Origin: a bacterium UBP8_UBA6595 | GTDB taxonomy: Bacteria > Margulisbacteria > Marinamargulisbacteria > UBA6595 | Direction of reading: 5' to 3' | Assembly (NCBI GenBank): GCA_002433595.1 | Contig: DJIL01000004.1 | Coordinates: 924 to 26,764 of the forward strand | Length of the DNA: 25,841 bases | Part shown: positions 1 through 8,564 of the stretch, in pieces | Numbering within the stretch: position 1 is the stretch's first letter | Layout: the number at the start of each line of letters is the position of its first letter | Made by a program: the position numbers and the translations under genes | Notes under the pieces: generated by a model | What the model was told of the DNA's origin: nothing | The model's input: only the letters and a program-made list of their open reading frames with translations | Database searches by the model: none

Positions 1-350
1 AGTCTGGGCCGTATCTCAGTCCCAGTGTGGCTGACCATCCTCTCAGACCAGCTACTGATCAATGCCTTGGTAGGCCTTTACCCCACCAACAAGCTAATCA
101 GACATAAGCCTATCCCTAAGCAAAATTCATTTCCTCTTTAAATCATATGATTTAAAGAGAATATCCGGTATTAGCTTTCCTTTCGAAAAGTTATCCCGGT
201 CTTAGGGGCAAGTTACCTATGCATTACTCACCCATTCGCCACTAACACTGTGTTAATCCACCGAAGCTTTTCAACACAGGTTCGTTCGACTTGCATGTGT
301 TAGGCACGTCGCCAACGTTTATCCTGAGCCAGGATCAAACTCTTAATTGA
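1..350 (-). rRNA. rrs: 16S ribosomal RNA, 5' part (gene runs off the left edge)
   Basis: Read on the minus strand, the segment contains the universal 5' signature AGAGTTTGATCCTGGCTCAG (complement of 324-343), then the TAACACATGCAAGTCGAACG block and, near the left edge, the ACTGGGACTGAGATACGG block. This is roughly the first 350 nt of 16S rRNA including V1 and V2. The mature 5' end is placed at about 350 by analogy with the usual 7-8 nt before AGAGTTTGATC, so it is good to a few bases. The V2 stem is unusually long, A/U-rich and perfectly paired (positions 134-159). The rest of the gene lies outside the window. Confidence 0.98.
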
Positions 351-471
351 TTTGTTTGTTTTGTTTTTTTTGACTTTACAAAAAATGAGCTTACTATTCA
401 ATTTTCAATGACCAACTGTATTTGCTGTTTTTTATTACTGCAAATTGCGCTCTTGATGCGCTGGATAAACA

Positions 472-500
472 ATAATAGCAACCCGCCCGTATTGTGTCAA
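472..500 (-). promoter_or_regulatory. rRNA operon promoter (sigma70-type)
   Basis: Reading the minus strand, a consensus -35 TTGACA (complement of 495-500) is followed after exactly 17 bp by TATTAT (complement of 472-477). Transcription should start near 464-466. This gives a leader of about 115 nt before the 16S 5' end, with A-rich stretches and a TTGAAAATTGAATAG segment resembling pre-rRNA leaders of several bacterial groups. The -35 box lies only about 28 bp beyond the trpD stop codon, so the rRNA promoter fills the whole gap between trpD and the rRNA leader. Start site and leader processing are inferred. Confidence 0.8.
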
Positions 501-527
501 ATAAAACATGCAACGAGTTTTGCAGGT

Positions 528-1523
528 CTATGCTTGGCCACCGCATAACAAGGCGGCTAGACGACTTGTTTTTCTTGACTCACACGCGAGAAACGCATCA
601 TCAAAACATTGAGAAAACGGCTTATTTCTGCAAACATGAATAGCCATCATCGCATTAAGCATAACAACATCTTGATACGCAGATTCGGCATCGTTGTTCC
701 AAATTTTTTTTAATTTTTTTGCATTATACTGGGCATCACCCCCCTGTATTGCCGCCAGTGGTCGTACAGAAACACCCACATCATTGGGATGAAACCATTG
801 GGTATGCACCCGGCCATCCGACTCCATATATTGAATTTGAGTTCGTCCGGCAATGCTAACTTCATCTTCCCCAAATTGGCCGGACACAAACGCCACACGC
901 TGTACGCCGTGATGATGCAATACCGGTGCCATATCCACAATGTCGTTGGGATTCGCTAAACCAATAACTTGATGGGTCACAGGCATCGGGTTTAGCAATG
1001 GCCCCATTTTATTAAAATATGTTTTTTTACCGTACTGGCTGCGCGCCTCTCTCACATGTTTTAGAGCCGGGTGATACAGGGGGGCGAATAGAAACGTAAG
1101 TCCGAGTTCATGCAATTGTTCCAATGACTGTTCGGGTGTTTGCATCAAGGGTACGCCTAACGCTTCTAGTACATCGGATGACCCGCATTGGCTGCTCGCA
1201 GCTCGATTGCCATGCTTAGCGACTGGAATTCCAGCTGCAGCGACAATAACAGCCGCTGCGGTAGAAATATTAATCGTATTGCACCCGTCTCCCCCAGTGC
1301 CACACAGGTCCATTAAGGGAGCCCTTGTCACATGAACGGCTCGCATATGCTGGCGAGTTACGGCCACTAATTGTGCGAATACCGCCGGGGATACGCCATG
1401 CGTATCGCAGTACTCAAAAATGCAGCATATGGCATCAGCGCTTAATTTCCCCGTAATCATGGCAGTTTGAATACTAGCCGCACCCTCGGGGGTAGCCATC
1501 CAATTGGGCTTAATGACTTCCAT
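528..1523 (-). CDS. trpD: Anthranilate phosphoribosyltransferase TrpD
   Basis: This 331-aa protein transfers the phosphoribosyl group of PRPP to anthranilate, the second step of tryptophan synthesis from chorismate, in the cytoplasm. The family signatures are present in order: CGTGGDG followed by the NIST PRPP-binding loop (about residues 74-87), KHGNR (about 103-107), GSSDVLEALG, MGPLLNP, and the metal-binding DEVS motif followed by AGRT (about 222-229). Length is normal for TrpD (about 330-350). It stands alone: no other trp gene is visible on either side. It is 41 nt downstream of coxD on the same strand, but no Shine-Dalgarno precedes its ATG and a promoter-like element does, so it may not depend on the respiratory operon. 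A TrpD-like paralogue of different function cannot be excluded, but the motif set favours true TrpD. Confidence 0.92.
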   Translation of the reverse strand: MEVIKPNWMATPEGAASIQTAMITGKLSADAICCIFEYCDTHGVSPAVFAQLVAVTRQHMRAVHVTRAPLMDLCGTGGDGCNTINISTAAAVIVAAAGIPVAKHGNRAASSQCGSSDVLEALGVPLMQTPEQSLEQLHELGLTFLFAPLYHPALKHVREARSQYGKKTYFNKMGPLLNPMPVTHQVIGLANPNDIVDMAPVLHHHGVQRVAFVSGQFGEDEVSIAGRTQIQYMESDGRVHTQWFHPNDVGVSVRPLAAIQGGDAQYNAKKLKKIWNNDAESAYQDVVMLNAMMAIHVCRNKPFSQCFDDAFLACESRKTSRLAALLCGGQA

Positions 1524-1532
1524 ACGTTTTAT

Positions 1533-1561
1533 AGTTTACCAACTAGTTTCAATAGAAACAA
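1533..1561 (-). promoter_or_regulatory. Putative trpD promoter giving a nearly leaderless transcript
   Basis: On the minus strand, TTGTTT (complement of 1556-1561) is followed after 17 bp by TAAACT (complement of 1533-1538), preceded by TG one base upstream (extended -10 form TGnTAnnnT). Nine nucleotides separate the -10 from the trpD ATG, and no GGAG-like sequence lies between. The -35 match is weak (TTG only). Inferred from pattern only. Confidence 0.4.
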
Positions 1562-1564
1562 AGA

Positions 1565-1927
1565 TCAGTGCGAATTGTATCCATCGGTTACAGGCTTAAC
1601 AGGGCTTTCCAACCCAAACGTTTGCATTTCAACCGGGTCAATCGAATCTCGAAATGCAAAATCAGCAATAATAAATACCGCGAATAATGCAATAAATAAA
1701 AATGAACTCAAAACAATTAAGACATTGTACCCACTATCCCACCGTAAAGCCATAAAAACAGACAACACTAACGTGGCTTTAATTCCTGCAATACCCAATG
1801 CCAGCGCTAAATTTAATCCCGGCCCCAAGTCAATAAATGTAACCAGTACTGTAATTGCCGTTAATGCTAGCAATGCTGCAAATGTACCGATTAATGCTTT
1901 AACTGGAACAATATGATGTGATGCCAT
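1565..1927 (-). CDS. coxD: Cytochrome c oxidase (caa3 type) subunit IV
   Basis: A 120-aa membrane protein with three strongly hydrophobic segments (about residues 8-31, 36-60 and 66-90). Size, last position in a cox cluster and the central GIAGIKATLVLSVFMALRW segment match the small prokaryotic caa3 oxidase subunit IV (CtaF/COX4-pro). It probably stabilises the oxidase in the inner membrane and has no cofactor ligands. It follows coxC by 4 nt, so the two are surely co-transcribed. The short C-terminal tail after the third helix is polar. The function of subunit IV is known only from the family. Confidence 0.85.
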   Translation of the reverse strand: MASHHIVPVKALIGTFAALLALTAITVLVTFIDLGPGLNLALALGIAGIKATLVLSVFMALRWDSGYNVLIVLSSFLFIALFAVFIIADFAFRDSIDPVEMQTFGLESPVKPVTDGYNSH

Positions 1928-1931
1928 ATAG

Positions 1932-2570
1932 CTACCCTACCAAGTATAATAGTGGAAACACAAAAATCCACACAATATCAACTAAATGCCAATACAAACC
2001 AACCATTTCCAATGGTGTGTAATAATCTTTATGAAAATACCCCTGTTTGCTTTTTCGAATCAGCCATAAAATCAACCCGACTCCAATTAGCACATGAATG
2101 CCGTGAAGACCCGTAATTAAAAAATAGCATGTGAAAAACAAATGCAAATGTTCATAGGCGTCTGCGGCTGAAAACCACGACCCTGGCAAATACCCGTGAT
2201 GAATTTTAGCAGAATATTCAAAATACTTAATCACCATAAACATCATCGCCAATCCAGCTGTCGCCCACAGCAATCGAATAGCGACGCGCACGCGATCCAT
2301 TTGTGTCATCCAGACCGCCATAACCATCGTGAAACTACTACTAATCAAAACCATCGTATTTACCAAACCCATTTTCCATGATAGAAGCTTGCTTGCGTGG
2401 ACAAATGTTTCTGGATGTAAAAACCGAAATACGCCATAACCGACAAATAAAGCACTAAAAAACAAAAGTTCCTGAGCCAAAAAAAGCCACATACCAATTT
2501 TAGCCGCGTCAAATTCTTGATCAGCATCTTCAAAATGGTGCGCAACATGATGCGGAATTGTTTTAAGCAT
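1932..2570 (-). CDS. coxC: Cytochrome c oxidase subunit III
   Basis: This is a heme-copper oxidase subunit III, an integral inner-membrane subunit that packs against subunit I and supports proton uptake. The typical amino end [20 protein letters not shown] leads into [10 protein letters not shown], and the C-terminal half carries the [10 protein letters not shown] and [18 protein letters not shown] helices. About five to six hydrophobic segments are visible. I place the start at the ATG giving a 212-aa protein, because it overlaps the coxA stop by 8 nt (ATGCTTAA), the same junction type seen three more times in this operon. In-frame ATGs at 2585 and 2597 would add up to nine residues. None of the three has a clear Shine-Dalgarno, so translation is probably coupled to coxA. 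Confidence 0.93.
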   Translation of the reverse strand: MLKTIPHHVAHHFEDADQEFDAAKIGMWLFLAQELLFFSALFVGYGVFRFLHPETFVHASKLLSWKMGLVNTMVLISSSFTMVMAVWMTQMDRVRVAIRLLWATAGLAMMFMVIKYFEYSAKIHHGYLPGSWFSAADAYEHLHLFFTCYFLITGLHGIHVLIGVGLILWLIRKSKQGYFHKDYYTPLEMVGLYWHLVDIVWIFVFPLLYLVG

Positions 2571-4170
2571 GGGGGATTTTTCCATTTTCATAATCATAAG
2601 GATCGTGTGTCACTTCCTGGGGAGTATCAAAGTTCTCTAATACTGGGGGAGACGCCGCTCGCCACTCCAATGTTAACCCACCCCATGGATTGGGGGGGGC
2701 TTGTTCACCGTTTAATAATGAATCAATTAAATAAAAAACAACCAAGATAAACCCAAGCCCCAATACCCAAGTACCCGATGTTGAAAATGCGTGCATTGGC
2801 TGAAATTGATCCAAATATGTATAGTATCGACGCGGCATTCCTTTAGACCCTAAAAAGAACTGAACCAAAAACACCATATTAAACCCAAGAAAGATTAAGC
2901 CACAGGCAACTCGTGCCCATGTTTCAGAATACATGCGCCCGGTAATTTTAGGCCACCAGTAGTGAATCCCACCTAAAAACGCAATGGTTGTTCCGCCAAC
3001 CATAACATAGTGAAAGTGAGCAACGACAAAATAGGTGTCATGCAAATGAATATTTAAAGACAGAGCGCCCAACACAACCCCTGTAATGCCGCCAATGAAA
3101 AACAAAAACAAAAATGCTAGAAAATATAGAAAGGGTGTTTTTAAACTAATATTGCCACGGTACATTGTAGCCACCCAATTAAATAGTTTAATTCCAGATG
3201 GAATTGATACAAAAAATGTTAAAAATGAAAAAATAGCGGACGCGAGTGGTGATTGACTCGTGAACATGTGGTGCCCCCAAACTAAAAAGCCAATAACCGC
3301 AATTGAAATGCTTGAAGCGGCCATAATTTTATATCCAAAAATATTTTTCTTACAAAATGTGGTCACAATTTCGCTAATGACCCCCATCGCCGGTAAAATC
3401 ATAATATATACGGCTGGATGAGAATAAAACCAAAAGAAGTGCTGAAACAAAACCGGGTCCCCACCCAACGCTGGATCAAAAATACCGATGCTAAACACCC
3501 GCTCCACTACCAATAGCATTAGTGTTATTGCTAATACCGGAGTTGCTAGAACCTGAATAACTGCTGTTGAATACAAGGCCCAAATGAACAACGGCAGTCG
3601 CATCCACGTCAGCCCAGGCACCCGCATCTTGTGAACCGTTACAATAAAATTAATCCCCGTTAAAATGGACGAAAACCCTAAGATAAAAATACCCAGGGTC
3701 GTCATCACCGTACTGGTATCTGTCTGAACTGAATACGGCGTATAAAATGTCCACCCCGTATCCACGCCACCCACAAATAATGATGCCAATAAAAACAATG
3801 CCCCCGCAAGGTAGATATACAGGCTCGCTAAATTTAATCGTGGAAACGCAAAATCTTTAGCCCCAATCATAATTGGCAACAAAAAGTTGCCCAGCGCAGC
3901 GGGAATTGATGGAATAATAAACAAAAATGTCATAATTGCACCGTGTAGCGTAAACAATTGATTATACTCTTTTGCGGAAAACAAAATTGGCGATGGACTC
4001 AACAGTTCCAATCGCAAAGCCATTGCAAATAAGCCGCCAAGACCAAACGCCAAAATAATTGATATTAAATACATAATGCCAATGCGCTTGTGATCCAATG
4101 TAAATAACCAAGATCGCCAACCCGATGATGCCTTAAAAAAGCTTACAGAACCCGTTGCTGGATGTGCCAT
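2563..4170 (-). CDS. coxA: Cytochrome c oxidase subunit I, A2-type heme-copper oxidase
   Basis: This catalytic subunit reduces O2 to water at the heme a3-CuB centre in the inner membrane and pumps protons. The 535-aa protein has about twelve hydrophobic helices. Visible ligands are His76 (FTLHGAIM) and His387 for the low-spin heme, His385 for the high-spin heme (VVAHFHYVM), His251, His300 and His301 for CuB (YSHPAVY, WGHHMF), and Tyr255 for the His-Tyr crosslink. The helix VI motif is YSHPAVY rather than a Glu-containing GHPEVY, which is the mark of A2-type enzymes. Asp106 ([11 protein letters not shown]) and Lys328 (SGIKLFNW) keep the D- and K-channel entry residues. A Shine-Dalgarno AAGGAG lies inside the end of coxB, and the ATG overlaps the coxB stop (TAATG). 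Confidence 0.98.
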   Translation of the reverse strand: MAHPATGSVSFFKASSGWRSWLFTLDHKRIGIMYLISIILAFGLGGLFAMALRLELLSPSPILFSAKEYNQLFTLHGAIMTFLFIIPSIPAALGNFLLPIMIGAKDFAFPRLNLASLYIYLAGALFLLASLFVGGVDTGWTFYTPYSVQTDTSTVMTTLGIFILGFSSILTGINFIVTVHKMRVPGLTWMRLPLFIWALYSTAVIQVLATPVLAITLMLLVVERVFSIGIFDPALGGDPVLFQHFFWFYSHPAVYIMILPAMGVISEIVTTFCKKNIFGYKIMAASSISIAVIGFLVWGHHMFTSQSPLASAIFSFLTFFVSIPSGIKLFNWVATMYRGNISLKTPFLYFLAFLFLFFIGGITGVVLGALSLNIHLHDTYFVVAHFHYVMVGGTTIAFLGGIHYWWPKITGRMYSETWARVACGLIFLGFNMVFLVQFFLGSKGMPRRYYTYLDQFQPMHAFSTSGTWVLGLGFILVVFYLIDSLLNGEQAPPNPWGGLTLEWRAASPPVLENFDTPQEVTHDPYDYENGKIPHA

Positions 4171-5126
4171 TACTTAATCTCCTTTATGTACTCAATGAGC
4201 GCCTTAATTTCACGATCCGATAACAACCCTGCATAAGCTGGCATAACAGGCGGATATCCAGCTGCAATCTTTGCTTTGGGATCCACAATAGACTCCCGCA
4301 AGTAGTTTTCATCTGCCAATACAACACTGCCATCGGATAACTCACGATTGGTATTGTACAACCCTTTCCAGGAAGGCCCTGACATCGGGGATCCATCCAG
4401 AGAATGACAGGTATTGCACATTTTATCCGCATATAACTTCTTGCCCAGATCTGCCAATGGCATATCGTCTGACGCACCCCCCGTCTGCTTCCACTCCTCA
4501 AAATCTTCTGTTGAAAGCACTTTCAAATTGGCTAGCATGGCCGAATGTCCATCACCACAATATTCTGTGCAAAAAATACTAAACTCGCCCACACGATCTG
4601 CTGTAAACGTTAGCGTCGTGTACCGGTTGGGAATAACATCCCGCTTAATGCGCATGTTTGGAATATAAAAACTATGCAATACATCTTCAGAGGCCATAAT
4701 TAACTTAATGGGCTGATTGACGGGAACAACTAAATCGTTCATTACTGTCTTGCCTGTATCCGAATAATCAAATACCCAGAACCATTTTTTTCCAGTTACC
4801 GAAATCTCATAGCTATAACTAGGCGAAACTCGCAATAAAAAGAAATCTTTAAATCCCCATACAAATACAATCATAACTAATATAAACGGAACAATTGTCC
4901 ATAATAGTTCAAATCGATTGTCGTGAATCCATTGCTGTTTTGGAATTTCATTGGTGCCTTTGGATCGATACTTAAATACAAAAAGTGCTGCGGCTCCAAA
5001 TACCAACAAAAATAAAATAACAGACACCCATAATATAAAAGTAAATAGACTATCTACCTGACCGGCTATTGCTGTGGCCGGCTTTGAAAAAAACAAAGTT
5101 CCAAATTTAACCAATGATTCATTCAT
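4170..5126 (-). CDS. coxB: Cytochrome c oxidase subunit II with fused cytochrome c domain
   Basis: This subunit accepts electrons on the periplasmic side and passes them through CuA to subunit I. In the 318-aa protein, two membrane helices (about 26-52 and 74-93) precede a cupredoxin domain. CuA ligands visible are His151 (VLHSFYIP), Cys186, Cys190, His194 and Met197 ([12 protein letters not shown]). A class I cytochrome c domain is fused at the C-terminus, with CNTCH at 237-241 and a likely axial Met295 in PVMPAYAG. This makes the enzyme a caa3-type oxidase that carries its own electron donor domain, which suits direct docking with the upstream complex III. The start overlaps the sco stop by 4 nt (ATGA). 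No cleavable signal or lipobox is obvious at the N-terminus. Confidence 0.97.
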   Translation of the reverse strand: MNESLVKFGTLFFSKPATAIAGQVDSLFTFILWVSVILFLLVFGAAALFVFKYRSKGTNEIPKQQWIHDNRFELLWTIVPFILVMIVFVWGFKDFFLLRVSPSYSYEISVTGKKWFWVFDYSDTGKTVMNDLVVPVNQPIKLIMASEDVLHSFYIPNMRIKRDVIPNRYTTLTFTADRVGEFSIFCTEYCGDGHSAMLANLKVLSTEDFEEWKQTGGASDDMPLADLGKKLYADKMCNTCHSLDGSPMSGPSWKGLYNTNRELSDGSVVLADENYLRESIVDPKAKIAAGYPPVMPAYAGLLSDREIKALIEYIKEIK

Positions 5127-5914
5127 ACTCTATTTCGCCTGTTTGATAATCCTAAATATACAATTAATCCCATTAAAACAATGGCCACAAACCCCGCGCC
5201 AAGCTTCATAATTTGCTGAGCCTGCAACACGTAACTGTTTGCGCTACTATCGTAAGTATAGCAAAACAATAGAAAACCTTCTACCAATGATTTTGAATTC
5301 GTAGGATTGGTTTCCAATAGTGCCATTTTTAAATCAAAGGGGTCGTATTCAATACCATAAATATACCGTTGTATTTTTCCGTCTGGTGAAATAGCGACCA
5401 ACACTGACCCGTGTGCGTATTCATTGATTGTTTCATCGTAACGATAATAAAAACCAGACGCATCCGTAACTTGCTGAATAGCATCCGCCTCGCCCACTAA
5501 AAAGGACCAGTCCAGTATTGGATCAACCGTTTCACGATACCGCGCTTCAAATTTGGCAGCATGATTGTATTTGTCTCGTGGATCAAAGCTCATCGATATA
5601 ACTTGCATACCTTTTAATGTTTTTGTGTCCATTTTTTCTAGAGACTGTTGCAATCCATCTAAAATTAAATGGCACAACATGGGACAATTAAAATAAACAA
5701 AGTTTAGTAATATTGGCTTATCCGCAACCATATGCTCCGACAACGGAGCCGTATACCCACGACTATTTGTGAAGCTAGGCTGCTGAGGAATTAGTTGTCC
5801 GACTTTTTCAGTTACTCCGACTGTTTTAATCGCATCCGGCATAGGCTCTACTGCCCATACACTTGCGCCTATAATTAGTGCGACTAGTCGGTACCTAGTA
5901 CCCGTGATAGTCAT
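5123..5914 (-). CDS. SCO1/SenC-family copper chaperone for the oxidase
   Basis: A thioredoxin-fold protein that delivers copper to, or reduces, the CuA site of subunit II in the periplasm. The 263-aa protein shows an N-terminal hydrophobic segment (LVALIIGASVWAV), the Cu-binding CPMLC motif (about 77-81) and the distal His in EYAHGS. Unusually for a simple SCO protein it ends with a second hydrophobic helix (GAGFVAIVLMGLIVYLGL) and a basic tail, so it may be anchored at both ends or only by the C-terminus after signal cleavage. Such C-terminally anchored SCO proteins are common in alternative complex III clusters. The ATG overlaps the end of the preceding gene by 20 nt and lacks a good Shine-Dalgarno. 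A TTG one codon earlier is less likely. Confidence 0.92.
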   Translation of the reverse strand: MTITGTRYRLVALIIGASVWAVEPMPDAIKTVGVTEKVGQLIPQQPSFTNSRGYTAPLSEHMVADKPILLNFVYFNCPMLCHLILDGLQQSLEKMDTKTLKGMQVISMSFDPRDKYNHAAKFEARYRETVDPILDWSFLVGEADAIQQVTDASGFYYRYDETINEYAHGSVLVAISPDGKIQRYIYGIEYDPFDLKMALLETNPTNSKSLVEGFLLFCYTYDSSANSYVLQAQQIMKLGAGFVAIVLMGLIVYLGLSNRRNRV

Positions 5915-6200
5915 CAATTACAGCGTCCATGGCCACGTCAATTGGAATATACACTGTTTTATTGGCTTTACTTTTCCACTCAAACCGTGTCAAAACTTCA
6001 GACTCCTGAAGCCGCAACGCATCCAACTGACGCGTTGGCATCATTTTTTCTAACTGAATCAACTTTTGATCAAACCCCGCTTGAAATGCAATGGGTACAA
6101 TAACAAATACAGCCGCGAAAAAGACAGCAATCCCAATAACAATAGCCATAATCACTGGATAGTTTAGCTCAGACTTGTCATACCCTGCCGTACTAGACAT
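5895..6200 (-). CDS. Small membrane-anchored protein of the ACIII/cox operon (ActG-like position)
   Basis: A 101-aa protein with one transmembrane helix (about residues 15-40, PVIMAIVIGIAVFFAAVFVI) followed by a charged extramembrane tail containing the segment VYIPIDVAMDAVIDD. I recall a similar (V/R)IPID-AM motif in the small unnamed protein found between actF and sco in other alternative complex III clusters, so this seems a conserved accessory, either a minor complex subunit or an assembly factor. It starts at an ATG with GAGG 7 nt upstream and overlaps the actF stop by 8 nt (ATGTCTAG). Calling it ActG would rest on position only. Function is unproven. Confidence 0.75.
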   Translation of the reverse strand: MSSTAGYDKSELNYPVIMAIVIGIAVFFAAVFVIVPIAFQAGFDQKLIQLEKMMPTRQLDALRLQESEVLTRFEWKSKANKTVYIPIDVAMDAVIDDYHGY

Positions 6201-7383
6201 TTTCAAACCTCATTGATTCATCCACGCGGGGGTCTTGGTGCGCAAATAAAGCAACCGTATCCAACCCTTTCCATACTGCCGCACCATAAGCAGCGGCTAA
6301 TGCGATGATGATGGCTATATCCAATACCGTTGGCATGTAGCCGTTGGGGTAAAATGTAGGCAAAACCAACCACACCATATCAATCGCATGCATCAGAAGA
6401 ATCCAGGCTGCAATACACGCATGAATCACCCGATTGCGTTTCATGTGACGAGACATAAATAACACAAAAGGAACTAAGAAATGCCCAAACACTAACATCA
6501 AAGACACCGCTTTCCATGCCGCTGTATTACGCGATAAATAAAACATAGTCTCCTCTGGAATGTTCGCGTACCAAATCAAAAAATACTGGGAAAACCCAAT
6601 GTATGCCCAGAAAATAACAAACCCATAAATTAATTTACCCAAATCGTGATAATGTTCAACAGAAATCACTGTAGACAAAAACCCGTTACGACGCAAAAAT
6701 AAAGCCAACAAGCTAACCATACACAGACTCGACAACGCAGCACCCGCAAAAATATACACGCCAAACATGGTTGAATACCAATGTGGGGTCAAGGTCATAA
6801 TCCAATCAATACCTGCAAAGCTGATTGTAATCGCATACAGTAAAATACCATAGGTGGATCGCTTTTGCGACCGCGCTGTTAGTAGGGGGTCCCCATTTAT
6901 ATCTTGCTGTGTTGAATCATTAAAAAACCCACGCGCTAATACAAACCAAACAATAAAATAAACAATGGATCGAACAATGAAAAATGGCTGATTTAAATAC
7001 GGTGCCTTAACTTGCAACAAGTGATCGTGCATAACATGCGCTTCATGGGTCCATTCATACAGCCCATGCAATCCAAGCACGATAGGAATAAACAAAAGCG
7101 CCATTAAACCAACCCGATTCATTAAGTGTTCAAACAAGCGTCGGACCACGACACTCCAGCCCGAACGAGTTAAATGAAAAATAGTAACCCAAAACAACCC
7201 CCCCAATGTTATGGTTAAAAAAAACATAAATACACTCAAATACATCGGTAACCCATGATTGGCTTGACTGTTAACTAGCACCAGCGATACCAGGCCAAAA
7301 ATAGCGGCGACGGCCACATGAATTTGGGTAAACTTAGAAAACCGCCCCGACAACTGCTCTGCTTTAACTTCTACTGATTTCAT
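6193..7383 (-). CDS. actF: Alternative complex III subunit ActF (NrfD-like membrane subunit)
   Basis: A 396-aa polytopic inner-membrane protein with about ten hydrophobic helices, a paralogue of ActC in the NrfD/PsrC family. In the complex, ActC and ActF form the membrane core, and quinol oxidation is assigned to the ActC side by family knowledge. The sequence starts with a short cytoplasmic segment, then helices such as FTQIHVAVAAIFGLVSLVLV and later GMPIVLGLHGLYEWTH-like and LMHAIDMVWLVLPTFYP segments typical of ActF. The start is the ATG that follows AAGGAG by 5 nt. The GTG two codons earlier overlaps that Shine-Dalgarno and is rejected. It follows actE with a 9-nt gap. Confidence 0.93.
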   Translation of the reverse strand: MKSVEVKAEQLSGRFSKFTQIHVAVAAIFGLVSLVLVNSQANHGLPMYLSVFMFFLTITLGGLFWVTIFHLTRSGWSVVVRRLFEHLMNRVGLMALLFIPIVLGLHGLYEWTHEAHVMHDHLLQVKAPYLNQPFFIVRSIVYFIVWFVLARGFFNDSTQQDINGDPLLTARSQKRSTYGILLYAITISFAGIDWIMTLTPHWYSTMFGVYIFAGAALSSLCMVSLLALFLRRNGFLSTVISVEHYHDLGKLIYGFVIFWAYIGFSQYFLIWYANIPEETMFYLSRNTAAWKAVSLMLVFGHFLVPFVLFMSRHMKRNRVIHACIAAWILLMHAIDMVWLVLPTFYPNGYMPTVLDIAIIIALAAAYGAAVWKGLDTVALFAHQDPRVDESMRFENV

Positions 7384-7392
7384 ACGCACTCC

Positions 7393-8019
7393 TTAGTTTA
7401 GCTGACTTTTGCGTTCTGGGGGGACATCAGACATGGGTACCCCATCCAAGCGCTGCAAGGCGCGAACATACATGACAATCGCCCAACGATCCGCCTCGGA
7501 CACTTTGTTACCATAAGCGGGCATATTTCGAACCCCATTGGCAATGACATCGTAAATATAACCATCTGGCGACTGAACTAACCGGTCATCGGCTAAGTGG
7601 GGTGGCCGCAAGTACCCTCGCTGAACCACCGTTCCATTGCCAGAACCTGTTTGATCATGACATACCGAACAATATATAGTGTATCGTTCACGACCGGTTT
7701 CCAATACGGCATCGGTGACTTGAATTGGGGCTCGACGCACGTAATTTCGCCCGGATTTTCCGGTGTAGTATCCAGGGGGCTTCCCTTGTTTCATAATGTG
7801 GGACCGGGACGCATCGTCTGGATCCGTGGCCACATAACTATACGGAATCACGCCGTCTGGAAGGTTTAGGGGTAATTCTTGCTTATCAAAGCGCGATTGA
7901 TAATCCATATTTACATTGGGATGAATGGGCGGCTTTTCAGACCGAACCCCACGACACCCCGTTAGCCCAGCGCACACTACAAGTATTAACCCAAGAAATA
8001 GCCATCGTTTAGTAATCAT
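7393..8019 (-). CDS. actE: Alternative complex III subunit ActE, monoheme cytochrome c lipoprotein
   Basis: A periplasmic monoheme cytochrome c of 208 aa, thought to pass electrons from the complex to the oxidase. A lipoprotein signal peptide ends with the lipobox LTGC, placing the lipidated cysteine at residue 22. The heme motif CSVCH is at 118-122, and Met167 in GVRNMPAYG is the likely axial ligand. Length and the region between signal and heme domain fit ActE. The ATG overlaps the actD stop by 4 nt (ATGA), and purine-rich GAGGG sequences precede it. Confidence 0.94.
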   Translation of the reverse strand: MITKRWLFLGLILVVCAGLTGCRGVRSEKPPIHPNVNMDYQSRFDKQELPLNLPDGVIPYSYVATDPDDASRSHIMKQGKPPGYYTGKSGRNYVRRAPIQVTDAVLETGRERYTIYCSVCHDQTGSGNGTVVQRGYLRPPHLADDRLVQSPDGYIYDVIANGVRNMPAYGNKVSEADRWAIVMYVRALQRLDGVPMSDVPPERKSQLN

Positions 8020-8564
8020 CCCTCATCCCTCACATCGACAATATTGAACCCACCCTGTTTTTCTAACAATTGATGAACTGCTGCTAAATCAAATTGAGGA
8101 TCAGCACATTCAATCATAAGAAAGAACCCATCGGTAGTCACCGATTCAAAACATTTTTGAGTAAATACAGGATGATAAAATTGCGGCAATTTATTAATCG
8201 CAAACATACCAAATACTGCCGCAAATGCACTAAATAGAATCATTAATTCAAAGGTAACCGGAACAAATGCTTGATAACTAAATAATGGCTTGCCGCTAAT
8301 AACAAGCGCGTACCCTTTAATGGACACCCAGGTTTGCAAACCAAAGCCCGCCGATGCGCCAAATAAGCCACCACACAAAACCAGCCAAGGCAACGGTGAC
8401 GGCTTTAAATTCATCGCTTTTTCAATACCATGCACTGGGAATGGCGTATACGTATCAAACTTGCAGTACCCTGCTTTTACGACCGATTTGGACGCAAAAA
8501 TCAGGGAGTCCGGTGAGTCAAAAGCTGCCATAACACCGTACAACGGTGATTGATTATCACTCAT
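8016..8564 (-). CDS. actD: Alternative complex III subunit ActD (DUF3341)
   Basis: A 182-aa protein of the DUF3341 family, the two-helix ActD subunit. After a soluble start ([20 protein letters not shown], with the next stretch ending in the [14 protein letters not shown] segment typical of ActD), it has two hydrophobic segments (about 56-78 and 94-118) and a soluble C-terminal domain ending in [10 protein letters not shown]. The ATG is chosen because AAAGGAGG lies 5 nt upstream. An in-frame start 24 codons earlier has no support. It overlaps the actC stop by 8 nt (ATGAGTGA). It binds no cofactor as far as the family is known. Confidence 0.94.
   Translation of the reverse strand: MSDNQSPLYGVMAAFDSPDSLIFASKSVVKAGYCKFDTYTPFPVHGIEKAMNLKPSPLPWLVLCGGLFGASAGFGLQTWVSIKGYALVISGKPLFSYQAFVPVTFELMILFSAFAAVFGMFAINKLPQFYHPVFTQKCFESVTTDGFFLMIECADPQFDLAAVHQLLEKQGGFNIVDVRDEG

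Noticed and set aside
1467..1916. 149-aa plus-strand open frame over coxD and the trpD start
   Set aside because: It is a Thr/Asn-rich shadow of coxD with no ribosome site, while the opposite strand encodes a clear oxidase subunit.
2571..2597. coxC start at the ATG at 2597
   Set aside because: It is possible but has no Shine-Dalgarno at a workable distance. The ATG at 2570 gives the 8-nt overlap used elsewhere in the operon and a normal N-terminus. This remains uncertain.
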